Below, piece by piece: positions 43,452 through 53,280 of a stretch of 64,000 nucleotides of DNA. Source of the stretch: Chryseobacterium rhizosphaerae (GTDB lineage: Bacteria > Bacteroidota > Bacteroidia > Flavobacteriales > Weeksellaceae); assembly GCF_003385455.1 (NCBI RefSeq), contig NZ_QNUF01000003.1:243829-307828 (forward strand), written 5' to 3'. Made by a program: the position numbers and the translations under genes. The notes under the pieces were generated by a model. The model made no database searches. It saw nothing but the letters and a program-made list of their open reading frames with translations, and had not been told where the DNA came from. Positions within the stretch are counted from its first letter, which is position 1; each line of letters begins with the position of its first letter.

Positions 43452-44492
43452 TTAGTCTTTAAAGATTTGATTTTCCTGTTCCTGAACTCTAATAAAAGTA
43501 GTTCTTTTGGAAAGCTGTTTAAGCTTGGAAGCTCCTACATAAGTGCAGGTAGATCTTACCCCGCCTAAAATATCTTTCACGGTTTCTGATACAGGACCTT
43601 TGTAAGCAACTTTTACGGTCTTTCCCTCAGAAGCACGATATTCTGCTACGCCTCCGGAATGTTTATCCATAGCTGTTTTTGAGCTCATCCCATAAAACAA
43701 ACGGAATTTTTTACCATTTTCCTCTACCATTTCACCTCCGCTTTCATCATGTCCGGCAAACATTCCTCCCAGCATCACAAAATCCGCTCCACCCCCAAAT
43801 GCTTTGGCTACGTCTCCGGGAACCTTACAGCCTCCGTCTGCTATAATGTGGCCTCCTAAACCATGAGCAGCATCTGCACACTCAATGACCGCTGAAAGTT
43901 GAGGATATCCTACCCCTGTTTTCACCCGGGTGGTACAAACTGATCCGGGGCCTATTCCTACTTTAATGATATCTGCTCCTACCAAAAGAAGCTCTTCTAC
44001 CATCTCTCCGGTTACTACATTTCCAGCTATAATAATTTTATCCGGAAAATTCGCCCTTGCTTTCTTCACAAATCCAACGAAATGTTCCGAATAACCATTG
44101 GCTACATCAATGCAGAGAAACTCGATTTTTGGATGCTTTTCAAGGATCTGTCTGATTTTTTCTTCATCAGCTTTTCCCGTACCGGTACTTAAAGCGATAT
44201 ACTGATAAATACTTTCGGGCTGGCTTTGAAGAAATTCACTCCATTCTTCCACAGTATAGTGTTTATGGATAGCTGTAATTATTTTTTCTTTTGCCAGTTC
44301 CACAGCCATTTCAAAAGTACCAACCGTATCCATATTAGCTGCAATAACAGGGACCCCGCTCCATTTCTTTTGAGAATGTCTGAAAATAAATTCTCTTTCC
44401 AGATCAACTTCTGACCGGGATTTTAGAGTAGAACGTTTGGGACGGAACATTACATCCTTGAATCCCAGTTTTATTTCATATTCTATACGCAT
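43452..44492 (-). CDS. guaC: GMP reductase
   Basis: A 346-residue IMPDH/GMPR-family TIM barrel without CBS domains, the size of Gua[17 protein letters not shown] at the start, [26 protein letters not shown] (catalytic Cys) and [20 protein letters not shown] are visible. It deaminates GMP to IMP with NADPH in purine salvage. The ATG at 44490-44492 gives the usual N-terminus; a longer frame adds an unconserved hydrophobic leader. Confidence 0.94.
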   Translation of the reverse strand: MRIEYEIKLGFKDVMFRPKRSTLKSRSEVDLEREFIFRHSQKKWSGVPVIAANMDTVGTFEMAVELAKEKIITAIHKHYTVEEWSEFLQSQPESIYQYIALSTGTGKADEEKIRQILEKHPKIEFLCIDVANGYSEHFVGFVKKARANFPDKIIIAGNVVTGEMVEELLLVGADIIKVGIGPGSVCTTRVKTGVGYPQLSAVIECADAAHGLGGHIIADGGCKVPGDVAKAFGGGADFVMLGGMFAGHDESGGEMVEENGKKFRLFYGMSSKTAMDKHSGGVAEYRASEGKTVKVAYKGPVSETVKDILGGVRSTCTYVGASKLKQLSKRTTFIRVQEQENQIFKD

Positions 44493-44540
44493 TTTATAAT
44501 TATTTGTCAGAATAAAGGTAGTAAATAATCTCAAATAGAT

Positions 44541-44548
44541 TATTTTTG
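44541..44548 (+). promoter_or_regulatory. Candidate -7 box (TATTTTTG) immediately before the Lgt-like gene
   Basis: TATTTTTG ends five bases before the ATG at 44554, so a transcript from it would be almost leaderless, as for DUF2520 at 13249. Confidence 0.4.
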
Positions 44549-44553
44549 AAGCA

Positions 44554-45294
44554 ATGGATTTTCCTGTAACTTTCCATATTTTCGGAACAACAATTCTGGC
44601 ACATCCTATTTTTGAAACAATTGGGATGTTCTTGGGTATGCGGTATTATTTTTACCTTAAAAGGAAGTCGAAAGAGAAGCTTAGTTTTAATACTTCCGCT
44701 GCTGTATTAATAGGAGCCACAGCCGGAGCTTTAATAGGTTCAAAACTGATTGGAAACCTTGAAAACCCTTATACACTATTCGAAAATTTCAGCGTTAAAA
44801 GATTTTGGTCTAACAATACGATTGTGGGCGGCCTGGCTTTTGGATTAATCGGAGTGGAGCTGGCGAAAAAAATAGTGAAACATACAGAAAGTACGGGAGA
44901 TTTAATCGTTTTTCCTTTAATGCTTGCCATAATGATCGGAAGAGTCGGTTGTTTTCTTACGGGAATTCATGAAGAAACCTATGGAATTCCTACCGATTCA
45001 ATCTTTGGAATGCATCTGGGAGACCAATATTTAAGACATCCTGTAGCGCTTTATGAGATTGCATTTCTATTTATTTTATGGATTGCTTTACGTTATATCC
45101 AGCGGTTGAAAAACCACTCCTCAGGATTTATTTTTCAGGTATTTATGCTCAGCTATTTTACCTTCAGACTCTTTTTGGATTTCATTAAGCCAAGAATAGA
45201 AATTGCCGGTAATTTAGGGACTATACAGATTGTATGTATTTGTGTAATTATTTATTACATTTATACTATTAAAAATACCAAATCCTTATATTAA
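44554..45294 (+). CDS. Prolipoprotein diacylglyceryl transferase-like (Lgt paralogue) membrane protein
   Basis: A 246-residue polytopic protein of the Lgt fold (about seven hydrophobic segments). [13 protein letters not shown] corresponds to the HGG(L/M) loop but lacks the first His; [10 protein letters not shown] matches GRxGNFxN with Cys for Asn; [11 protein letters not shown] matches HPTQLYE. Canonical Lgt moves diacylglycerol from phosphatidylglycerol to a lipoprotein Cys. The altered loops make it a paralogue with a different glycerolipid role. It is the first gene of a cassette with a 77-aa membrane protein and a tetraether-synthase-like radical SAM enzyme, so a lipid substrate is plausible. 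Confidence 0.8.
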   Translation: MDFPVTFHIFGTTILAHPIFETIGMFLGMRYYFYLKRKSKEKLSFNTSAAVLIGATAGALIGSKLIGNLENPYTLFENFSVKRFWSNNTIVGGLAFGLIGVELAKKIVKHTESTGDLIVFPLMLAIMIGRVGCFLTGIHEETYGIPTDSIFGMHLGDQYLRHPVALYEIAFLFILWIALRYIQRLKNHSSGFIFQVFMLSYFTFRLFLDFIKPRIEIAGNLGTIQIVCICVIIYYIYTIKNTKSLY

Positions 45295-45304
45295 AATATT
45301 CACG

Positions 45305-45538
45305 ATGAAATCTTTAACAATTTTAGAAGTGGGCAACCTGGCCGGCGTAGTCGTAATGATCATTGGACTGATTATTTTGGGCGCTTTGTTAATTTCTCTG
45401 GTAGTCGCTTTCATTACGAAAGTAATCTATGAATGGAAAGGAGACAGAAAGTTCAGTAAAAAACAATTTATACAAACGATGGTAATCTGTATTTTAATCT
45501 GCGGTTTGATTAGCGGATATATTTGTGGAGGCCTTTAA
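45305..45538 (+). CDS. Small two-helix membrane protein
   Basis: A 77-residue unrecognised protein with two hydrophobic helices (about residues 8-36, with VVVMIIGLIILGALLISL, and 55-76, with MVICILICGLISGYICGG) joined by a basic loop (EWKGDRKFSKKQ). No family identified. It lies 10 bases after the Lgt-like gene and 9 bases before the radical SAM gene, so all three are one operon. It may hold the radical SAM enzyme or the Lgt-like protein at the membrane (inference). Confidence 0.75.
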   Translation: MKSLTILEVGNLAGVVVMIIGLIILGALLISLVVAFITKVIYEWKGDRKFSKKQFIQTMVICILICGLISGYICGGL

Positions 45539-45547
45539 AATAAGATT

Positions 45548-46951
45548 ATGCCGGTAAGAAACTATACGTATTACGATTATACAATCAGTCTTTGCCCTGA
45601 ATGTCTTAAAAGAGTGGGGGCAAAGATCATTATTGAGGATGAAACTGTTTTTATGACGAAAAGATGTCCGGACCATGGATTCTTCAAAACAAAAATAGCC
45701 TCAGATGTACAATATTATAAAAACATCAGGAATTATAACAAAGCTTCAGAGATGCCCCATCATTTCGGAACGGATGTGGAGTATGGATGTCCCTACGACT
45801 GCGGGCTTTGTGTAGATCATGAGCAGCATAGCTGTCTTTCTATAGTAGAAGTTACAGACCGGTGTAATTTGACCTGTCCTACATGCTATGCCATGTCTTC
45901 TCCTCATTATGGAAGCCACAGAAGTCTGGAGGAAATAGAAGCGATGTTTGATATTATCGTTAAAAATGAAGGCGAGCCGGATGTTGTTCAGATCAGTGGA
46001 GGAGAACCTACCATACATCCTGAGTTTTTTAAAATCATGGACATTGCCAAGTCGAAACCCATCAAACATCTGATGTTAAATACCAATGGGATAAGAATAG
46101 CCAATGATCCAGGATTTGCAGAAAAACTGGCGACCTATGCACCGGAATTTGAGGTATATCTTCAGTTTGATTCATTTAAACCTGAAGTATTGGAAGATTT
46201 CAGGGGAAAAGATCTTACGGCGGTAAGAATGAAAGCCCTGGAGAAACTGAATGCACTTAATCTTTCCACTACATTGGTTATTGTACTGCAGAAAGACAAA
46301 AATATAGATGAGATTGGTAAGATCATTGAGTTTGCTCTGAAACAGAAATGTGTACGGGGAATCACTTTTCAACCGGTAGAAATTGCGGGGAGAAACAGAG
46401 AAGATTCTTCTCATGAGAAAATCACCTTAACAGAAGTAAGGCAGGAAATCCTCAATCAGTTTCCTCTGTTAAATTCTGATGATATCATCCCTGTTCCCTG
46501 TAATCCGGATGCTTTGGCCATGGGATATATTCTAAAATTAGAAGGAGAAACCATCCCTTTAACCCGATATATCAATCCTGCTGATCTTTTGAATAATGAA
46601 TCGAAAAACACCATTGTATACGAGCAGGATCAAGGACTTCAGATGCAGTTGCTGGATATATTCAGCACAGGGATTTCTGTAGATAAAGTACAACCTAAAG
46701 TTAACCAGTTACTCTGTTGTCTTCCAGAAGTATGTGCTCCCAATTTTGATTATGATAATCTGTTCAGAATTATCATTATGAATTTTATGGATGCTCATGA
46801 TTTTGATGTTCGTGCGGTAAAAAAATCCTGCGTACATATTGTCAATAAGGACCTGAAGCTAATCCCTTTTGAAACAATGAATCTTTTCTATAGAGATGAA
46901 AAGAAGAATTATCTGGAAGAGCTGAGAAAAGAGGACAAGGTCCTGTTTTAA
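45548..46951 (+). CDS. Radical SAM enzyme of the tetraether synthase (Tes)-like group
   Basis: A 467-residue iron-sulfur enzyme. The SAM cluster motif is C106NLTC110PTC113. It is preceded by an N-terminal rubredoxin-like site (C16PEC19 ... C40PDH43) and a second cysteine set GC81PYDC85GLC88VDH, C96. The C-terminal part holds further cysteines (LLCCLPEVC and KKSC). IEVTDRCNLTCPTC-like and QISGGEPT, LNTNGIRI, YLQFDSF and TFQPVEIAGR match the archaeal MJ0619/Tes pattern, whose members join two lipid tails between unactivated carbons. The bacterial role is not known. Neighbours are an Lgt-like and a small membrane protein. Confidence 0.78.
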   Translation: MPVRNYTYYDYTISLCPECLKRVGAKIIIEDETVFMTKRCPDHGFFKTKIASDVQYYKNIRNYNKASEMPHHFGTDVEYGCPYDCGLCVDHEQHSCLSIVEVTDRCNLTCPTCYAMSSPHYGSHRSLEEIEAMFDIIVKNEGEPDVVQISGGEPTIHPEFFKIMDIAKSKPIKHLMLNTNGIRIANDPGFAEKLATYAPEFEVYLQFDSFKPEVLEDFRGKDLTAVRMKALEKLNALNLSTTLVIVLQKDKNIDEIGKIIEFALKQKCVRGITFQPVEIAGRNREDSSHEKITLTEVRQEILNQFPLLNSDDIIPVPCNPDALAMGYILKLEGETIPLTRYINPADLLNNESKNTIVYEQDQGLQMQLLDIFSTGISVDKVQPKVNQLLCCLPEVCAPNFDYDNLFRIIIMNFMDAHDFDVRAVKKSCVHIVNKDLKLIPFETMNLFYRDEKKNYLEELRKEDKVLF

Positions 46952-46972
46952 CCTGAATCAGCATAAAAAAAT

Positions 46973-47004
46973 AAAGAGCCGTGAAATAATTTTCACGGCT
47001 CTTT
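46973..47004. terminator. Bidirectional terminator between the radical SAM gene and surE
   Basis: AAAGAGCCGTGAAA pairs exactly with TTTCACGGCTCTTT across TAAT; a T-rich run follows on the plus strand. Confidence 0.92.
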
Positions 47005-47040
47005 TATATGTTCTTAAAAACCATTCGTAATAGAAAACGG

Positions 47041-47826
47041 TTATTTTACTTCTACACGGTCAAAAGTCATTACTTCTTCCAGCGTATTGATATACTCATA
47101 TGCAGTAAGGTCGAATTTTACGGGTACGATAGAAATATATCCGTTGGCCAAAGCTGTTTCATCAGCATCTTCAGATTCATCCATATTGTTGAAATATCCT
47201 GTAAGCCAGTAGTATTTTTTTCCATGTGGATTTATTCTTTCGTCAAAACTTTCTTCCCATTTTGCATGAGCCTGTTTGCAGACTTTTACTCCTTTTATTT
47301 CTTCAGCAGGCAGTTTGGGAATATTGACATTCAGCACAATTCCTTTTGGCATTGGCTTTTCAAGAGTCCTTCTGACGATATTCTGAATATATTCTTTAGC
47401 CTGGGTAAAATCTGCCTCCCAGCTGAAATCCAGTAATGAGAATCCAATCGCAGGAATTCCTTCCACTCCGGCTTCTACAGCAGCAGACATCGTTCCCGAA
47501 TAGATCACATTAATAGAAGAATTAGCCCCATGGTTAATTCCTGAAACAACAATGTCCGGTCTTCTTGTCATAATTTTGTCAAGAGCCATTTTTACACAGT
47601 CTACAGGAGTTCCACTACAGGAAAAATCTTTTTGTGGACCTTCAAGAGTAACTTCTTCGTAGCTTAGAGTAGAATTAATGGTAATAGCGTGGCCTTTTCC
47701 ACTTTGGGGAGAGTTAGGGGCTACAACAACAACTTCTCCGATTTCATTCATAAAATTTACAAGATTTCTGATACCAGGAGCTGTAATTCCATCATCATTA
47801 GTAACCAGAATAAGTGGTCTTTCCAT
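47041..47826 (-). CDS. surE: 5'/3'-nucleotidase SurE
   Basis: A 261-residue SurE. LVTNDDGITAPGIRNL carries the DD metal site, APNSPQSGKGHA and VSGINHGANSSINVIYSGTM the rest. It dephosphorylates nucleoside monophosphates and is a stress/stationary enzyme. Normal length; monocistronic here. Confidence 0.94.
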   Translation of the reverse strand: MERPLILVTNDDGITAPGIRNLVNFMNEIGEVVVVAPNSPQSGKGHAITINSTLSYEEVTLEGPQKDFSCSGTPVDCVKMALDKIMTRRPDIVVSGINHGANSSINVIYSGTMSAAVEAGVEGIPAIGFSLLDFSWEADFTQAKEYIQNIVRRTLEKPMPKGIVLNVNIPKLPAEEIKGVKVCKQAHAKWEESFDERINPHGKKYYWLTGYFNNMDESEDADETALANGYISIVPVKFDLTAYEYINTLEEVMTFDRVEVK

Positions 47827-48149
47827 AAAATATTTTAATTTTTTAATAAAAATGAAGTTCAGTCTGTCCGGTTATTCAACTTGGACAAAAAGAAATTTCA
47901 ACACATCAAATGTAGTTAAAAATAACCTGTTATAAAATATCTGTTGGGTAATAAATGAATCGGATTTCTCAGAAAAAATCAAAAATAGGCGTAAAATAGA
48001 GTATTTTCTGACCTTAAATATCAAAAAAAGGAATCGGAACTAAGGGATGCTTTTCAGTGAAACTGCAACGGGTTTTATTTTTGAAAAATGACACCCACAC
48101 AATCTCACTGAAATGTACATCTTTTAAAGTTTGATAATTTGAGTAAGGC
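47827..48149. other. Gene-free spacer upstream of surE
   Basis: AT-rich, no credible open frame, no repeat shared with the rest of the window. Confidence 0.5.
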
Positions 48150-48673
<524 letters not shown>

Positions 48674-50803
48674 ATGTGGAAAAATTTCAAACTGAATAAA
48701 TTTTTACTCCTAATTCCATTAACAAGTCTAATGTTTTGTTTCAACTCGCCAAAGAATGACGATGAAAAGATGCAAACAATAATGGTGAGCGTAAAAAATA
48801 CACTTTCTTATCTTCATTATAGCCCAAAAACTATTAATGATGCCTACTCTAAGGACGTTTATAAGCATTATTTCGAATTGGTAGACCCTGCAAAAAGATA
48901 TTTCCTGCAATCTGATATGGATGAATTCAGCAAGCATGAAACCAAGCTTGATGACTATATCAGCCAGGGTGATCTTACCTTTTATAAGCTTACCATAGAC
49001 AGACTCTACCAAAGAGTGGATGACATTGATAAGATTACCCAGGATATTTTTAGTAAGCCGATTAATCTTCAGGAAGATGAAGCGCTTACCCTTGAGCCAA
49101 AGCTTAAAAAAATACCTGCCAATAAGCAGGAGCAGTATAACGAGTGGAAGAAGTTCATCAAATATAATATCCTTCAGGAGATTGAATCAATGAACAGTAA
49201 AGAGGAAGCTCAGAAAGAGAAAAAAGATTCCGTTCAGAAGTACAAACTGAAAGATACTATCAATTTCAAGGTTCTTACTCAGGATGAAAAGATTAAGAAG
49301 GCTACGGATGAAGTAAAAGACCTTGTAAAAGATACCTTTACAAGATTCAAAAAGAGAAAGAAAATGGATTGGTTTACGGTGTATATGAATGCATATACGG
49401 AAGTATTTGATCCACACACGAATTATTATTCACCAAAAGATAAAGAAGATTTCGACAGCCAGTTTACCGGAAAAGTAATTGGTATTGGAGCCATTATCCA
49501 GGAGAAAAAAGGAAATCTTTTCCTTGGTGCTCTAACCATTGGAGCTCCGGCGTGGAAATCTAAGCAGCTTTCTGAAGGGGATAAGATCTTAAAGGTGAAA
49601 TCTAAACCGAAAGATGACGCGGTAAATGTTGTAGGAATGCTTTCTGATGAAGCGGTAAGGCTGATCAGAGGTGAAAAAGGAACACCGGTAACACTAACGG
49701 TTCAGAAAAAGGACGGATCTATAAAGGACGTTACTATGATTCGTGAGGAGGTAGCTATTGAAGATACTTTTGCAAGAAGTATTGTAGTGAATACCCCTAA
49801 CGGAAAGAAATACGGATTCATCAACCTTCCAAGCTTTAACGCTGATTTTGAAAATGCAAAAGGAAGAAATGCTTCCGATGATATTAAAAATGAAATTGTA
49901 AAACTGAAAGCTCAGAATATTGAAGGGATTATTCTTGATCTGAGAAATAATGGGGGAGGATCTTTAACGGAAGTTGGAGATATTATGGGTCTTTTCATGG
50001 ATGCAGGACCTTATGTTCAGGTGAAGGATGGAAATGGAAAAATCCAGACCTTAAAGAACAAATATGAAGCTCCTATATGGACGGGACCTTTAGTAATCAT
50101 GCAAAATGAACTTTCAGCTTCAGCTTCAGAAATTTTAGCAGGAGTAATGCAGGATTACGGAAGAGCAATGATCATCGGATCACCACAATCTTTCGGAAAA
50201 GGTACCGTACAGACTTTTGTGGATCTGAATAGATTTTTGAATACTGAAGATGACTTCGGATCTTTAAAGCTGACGATTCAAAAGTTCTATAGAATTACAG
50301 GAGAATCTACTCAGAGAAAAGGAATTGTTTCAGATATTCAGATGAAAGATTTCTTTACCTATGCTGAAGTAGGAGAGCGATATGATGATTACGCATTGGC
50401 GTGGGATAAAATTCCACCTACGAAATTTGAAAAGCTAAACTATTTCAACATTCAGGCTCTTGAGAAAGCAAGCTCTGAAAGAATGGCTAAAAACAGCAAT
50501 TACCAGTTGTTGTTAGAATCAGCTCAGTGGAGAGAAAAGCTGGATAAAGAAGAAAACATTACGCTGAATATCAATAAATTTAATGAATTGATGAAGCATA
50601 GAAAGTCTCAGATTGAGAAGTTTAAAGCGCTGACTAAATTTGAAAACGGACTTCAGTTTATGATGTATCCAAGTGAAATAGAAAGAGCGAAAAAAGATGA
50701 AGCATTTAAGAAGAAATCTGAAATGTGGATCAAAAATCTGAAAAAAGATCTCTACCTGCAGGAAGCAATGAATATTGTTGCAGATATGGGAACAAAATCA
50801 TAA
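48674..50803 (+). CDS. Carboxy-terminal (tail-specific) protease, peptidase S41 with PDZ
   Basis: A 709-residue Tsp/Prc-type protease. The N-terminus has a hydrophobic export segment (KFLLLIPLTSLMFCFNSP). A long helical region to about 220 is followed by a PDZ domain (GVIIQE..GAPAWKSKQLSEGDKILKV) and the S41 core: GIILDLRNNGGGSLTEV, QNELSASASEILAGVMQDYG with the catalytic Ser, and SFGKGTVQTF with Lys. A C-terminal helical domain ends it. It trims proteins in the periplasm, as Prc does. The ATG at 48674 is chosen over a TTG at 48629 because the extension lies before the export segment. Monocistronic, with a terminator at 50811. Confidence 0.93.
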   Translation: MWKNFKLNKFLLLIPLTSLMFCFNSPKNDDEKMQTIMVSVKNTLSYLHYSPKTINDAYSKDVYKHYFELVDPAKRYFLQSDMDEFSKHETKLDDYISQGDLTFYKLTIDRLYQRVDDIDKITQDIFSKPINLQEDEALTLEPKLKKIPANKQEQYNEWKKFIKYNILQEIESMNSKEEAQKEKKDSVQKYKLKDTINFKVLTQDEKIKKATDEVKDLVKDTFTRFKKRKKMDWFTVYMNAYTEVFDPHTNYYSPKDKEDFDSQFTGKVIGIGAIIQEKKGNLFLGALTIGAPAWKSKQLSEGDKILKVKSKPKDDAVNVVGMLSDEAVRLIRGEKGTPVTLTVQKKDGSIKDVTMIREEVAIEDTFARSIVVNTPNGKKYGFINLPSFNADFENAKGRNASDDIKNEIVKLKAQNIEGIILDLRNNGGGSLTEVGDIMGLFMDAGPYVQVKDGNGKIQTLKNKYEAPIWTGPLVIMQNELSASASEILAGVMQDYGRAMIIGSPQSFGKGTVQTFVDLNRFLNTEDDFGSLKLTIQKFYRITGESTQRKGIVSDIQMKDFFTYAEVGERYDDYALAWDKIPPTKFEKLNYFNIQALEKASSERMAKNSNYQLLLESAQWREKLDKEENITLNINKFNELMKHRKSQIEKFKALTKFENGLQFMMYPSEIERAKKDEAFKKKSEMWIKNLKKDLYLQEAMNIVADMGTKS

Positions 50804-50810
50804 TCATAAA

Positions 50811-50839
50811 AAAGCCGCTAATGAAAGTTAGCGGCTTTT
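50811..50839. terminator. Bidirectional terminator between the protease and sodC
   Basis: AAAGCCGCTAA pairs with TTAGCGGCTTT across TGAAAG, with T runs on both strands. Confidence 0.92.
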
Positions 50840-50858
50840 TTATTGAAATAAAAAGGAT

Positions 50859-51362
50859 TTATTTAATTTCTACACATCCCACTCTTCCTCCTGCATTTCC
50901 TGTAGGCTGAGTATGGAAATCGTCTGCTGCGGCATGCACTATAAGACCTTTTCCAATGATGTTTTTAGACTCATCAGTACAGGTAAGACACCATTTGTCT
51001 GTCTTAAAAGTTAAAGTAGCATTTCCACTCTCGTCCGCAATCAGGTTACCGATATCTCCCATATGGAAGTGTTCAGCTCCCCATTTTCCATGGTCATCTT
51101 TACCAGGATTCCAATGTCCTCCGGTAGATGTTCCATCTGCTGCGGAACAGTCTCCTTTTTCATGAATGTGTACCGCATGGATTCCAGGGGTCAGATGAGT
51201 GACATCAAGCTTCATAATTACATTGTTTCCCTGTTGGGTAAACTTTGCTGTTCCTCCTGTTTGTGTTCCGCTCTTGGCGTTTACTGCATACGTTTTTATA
51301 GTGCTGCAAGAAGCTGCTAAAAATGCACACCCAGCCAATAATGCTAATGTTTGTACTTTCAT
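50859..51362 (-). CDS. sodC: Cu/Zn superoxide dismutase lipoprotein
   Basis: A 167-residue SodC. The signal peptide ends in a lipobox (FLAASCS, Cys19). Metal ligands are in HAVHIHEKGDC (two His and the disulfide Cys), GGHWNPGKDDHGKWGAEHFHMGD, and VHAAADDFHTQPTGNAGGRVGC. It removes superoxide in the envelope. An extra CLTC pair sits in the KWCLTCTDES loop, an addition not in canonical SodC. Convergent with the protease; monocistronic. Confidence 0.93.
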   Translation of the reverse strand: MKVQTLALLAGCAFLAASCSTIKTYAVNAKSGTQTGGTAKFTQQGNNVIMKLDVTHLTPGIHAVHIHEKGDCSAADGTSTGGHWNPGKDDHGKWGAEHFHMGDIGNLIADESGNATLTFKTDKWCLTCTDESKNIIGKGLIVHAAADDFHTQPTGNAGGRVGCVEIK

Positions 51363-51529
51363 TTTTAAATGATTTATAGTGATTATAGGCTAAAATTATA
51401 AAAGATTTTCCAAAGCGCTTTATGATTCCAGTCTTTTTTTCTGAAAAAGCCGGTTAATGATCCCTGGAATTTATAGAGGTTGCTGAGGAGAGGCCGGCCT
51501 TACTGCAAAATAAATAATAAGTTTCAAAA

Positions 51530-51537
51530 TAGATTTG
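51530..51537 (+). promoter_or_regulatory. Candidate -7 box (TAGATTTG) for the phosphopantetheinyl transferase
   Basis: TAGATTTG fits TAnnTTTG and gives a leader of about 33 bases. A second match (TATTTTTG, 51568-51575) abuts the ATG itself and is less credible as a promoter. Confidence 0.45.
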
Positions 51538-51575
51538 AAAAAGAAAATGACTATTTTTAATCTAATTTATTTTTG

Positions 51576-52214
51576 ATGATTATTCTATATTCATTTATTG
51601 ATGAAAGCAGGCACAAATTTTTGATGGACAGATATTTGAATGCTTTCTCAGAAGATTTTAAGGAAGATATTCTGAAGTACAGGCGCTGGCAGGATGCCCA
51701 GCTTTCCCTGTTGGGAAGAGTTCTTTTGCTGCATGGATTAAGTGCTCATTTTGGCATCAATGAGGCTGATATTGGAAAATTACCCAATAATAAACCATTT
51801 TTAAAAGGCCATCCTATTCATTTTAATATTTCTCACTCCAAAAATCTTGTGGCTTGTGTTATAGCTGATTTTCCTATTGGAATTGATATTGAGTTCTCCG
51901 ATGAAACTATCAATTATTTGGATTTTAAATTTCAGATGACGGGAGGTGAATTTGAAGAAATTCATCAGTCTGAAGACAAAATAAGCAGTTTTTTTTCTTA
52001 TTGGACAAAAAAAGAAGCCGTTTTAAAAGCAGAGGGTAGCGGCATGATGATTTCTCTTGACTCGTTTGAAATTTTAAACAATGAATGCGTTATTGAAGGA
52101 AAAAAATTCTTTACCAAGGAGTTTTTTATAGATAAAAGATATAATTGTTGCATAGCTTCAACTGATATTAATATTAAAAATGTGGTACCTTTTTTGGAGG
52201 TATTCAAAATTTGA
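51576..52214 (+). CDS. 4'-phosphopantetheinyl transferase, Sfp type
   Basis: A 212-residue Sfp/Gsp-family transferase. IGIDIEFSDE (Mg-binding Asp and Glu) and FSYWTKKEAVLKAEGSGM (the WxxKEAxxKxxG motif) are both complete, as is FNISHSKNLVACVIAD. It moves the phosphopantetheine arm of CoA to carrier proteins. With the NRPS 3.7 kb downstream it is probably its activating enzyme. The TTG one codon before the ATG is ignored. Monocistronic. Confidence 0.94.
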   Translation: MIILYSFIDESRHKFLMDRYLNAFSEDFKEDILKYRRWQDAQLSLLGRVLLLHGLSAHFGINEADIGKLPNNKPFLKGHPIHFNISHSKNLVACVIADFPIGIDIEFSDETINYLDFKFQMTGGEFEEIHQSEDKISSFFSYWTKKEAVLKAEGSGMMISLDSFEILNNECVIEGKKFFTKEFFIDKRYNCCIASTDINIKNVVPFLEVFKI

Positions 52215-52401
52215 GTTAATTATATTTTATCCTATCAAATCCCTTATTATCTCTATGAATTTCAAACTTTTAAATTGCGATTAAAAATCATTAATAGGTG
52301 ATTAAAATTGTATATTTTACACATTTTTTTTTGTACATTCAAAATTAACATTTATCTTTACTGAGAGAAAAAATTGTTTTCAAACACTAAACTTCATACA
52401 A

Positions 52402-52980
52402 ATGGAAAAAAATGTATTACTACTAACTGCCCTCAGTTTCAGTACGCTATCTTTTGCGCAGGTAGGTATCAATCGAGTAAGCCCTCATCTCAGCTCCGAT
52501 CTTGAATTGGGTTCTACAAACAAAACTTTGATTTTAAACAGAGTTTCCAATACAGGAACTGTTCCAAATCCTGTCAATGGAATGATGATTTATGATTTAT
52601 CAGAAGAATGTGTAAAGGCGTATCAGGCAGGGAAATGGTCTAAATGCCTTGGAAAAGGGCTAAATTCCAAAAAATCCCAAAGTCCTGTTAATGCTACCGC
52701 TTTAACACCTACCTCTGTTACGGTTTCTCCCAGACCAATAACAGAAAAGGCTTATAAAGGTACTCCGACTATTTCTTATTCAGGAGGAAATGGAGATGCT
52801 TATGAAACACAGACTATTCAGACTAACAAACTTACTGCAGTGTTACCTGCCGGAGAATTTGTTGCAAAAAATGGAAGGTTATAGTATTCGATTACGGATA
52901 CTCTGAATTGAACCAGCAATTTTACATTCAATGTAAATATTGCTGGAAATGATTATTCGGTTACTTCTAAATCCAAATAA
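52402..52980 (+). pseudogene. Decayed paralogue of the surface protein at 53281
   Basis: A signal peptide (MEKNVLLLTALSFSTLSFAQ) and about 140 residues match the start of the 590-aa protein at 53281 (for example VGINRVSPHLSSDLELGSTN, NPVNGMMIYDLSEECVKAYQ). The open frame stops at a TAG at 52882. The same frame then continues as YSITDTLN, stops at TGA 52909, and continues as TSNFTFNVNIAGNDYSV to a TAA at 52978, which still aligns with YNITGTPVSTPSAVFNITVN of the paralogue. The two in-frame stops are single-base changes away from sense codons. The C-terminal FISUMP part is absent. A truncated secreted product of 160 residues is possible but I take it as decay. Confidence 0.7.
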
Positions 52981-53280
52981 ATAATGCAATAGATATTCTC
53001 TTTGGTGACCAATTTCAAACTATAACAACCTATAGTTAGTAATTCTTTTTACATATAATTCAGTAAGAAGCGGATCATCTTATATCACATTGATAATAAG
53101 TCAATTGACCATATTATTTATTAGCAGCAAGCGGAATCAGATTGATGTTGGCTTGCAAATAATATTGATATGGGACATCCTGAAATTGTTCCAGGGTTTA
53201 CTATTCCTTTATTTTACTGCAATTTCAATGATAAGAATAATTTATGAACAAATTTTAATTAAACCACAACAAACTTTAAA
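52981..53280. other. 300-base spacer between paralogues
   Basis: AT-rich. A 64-codon open frame at 53090-53284 and short fragments in other frames look like chance or eroded coding sequence; I cannot assign a gene. It presumably holds the promoter of the gene at 53281. Confidence 0.4.

Noticed and set aside
51568..51575. TATTTTTG as promoter of the phosphopantetheinyl transferase
   Set aside because: It abuts the ATG, so transcription would start inside the gene; a better-placed box lies at 51530.
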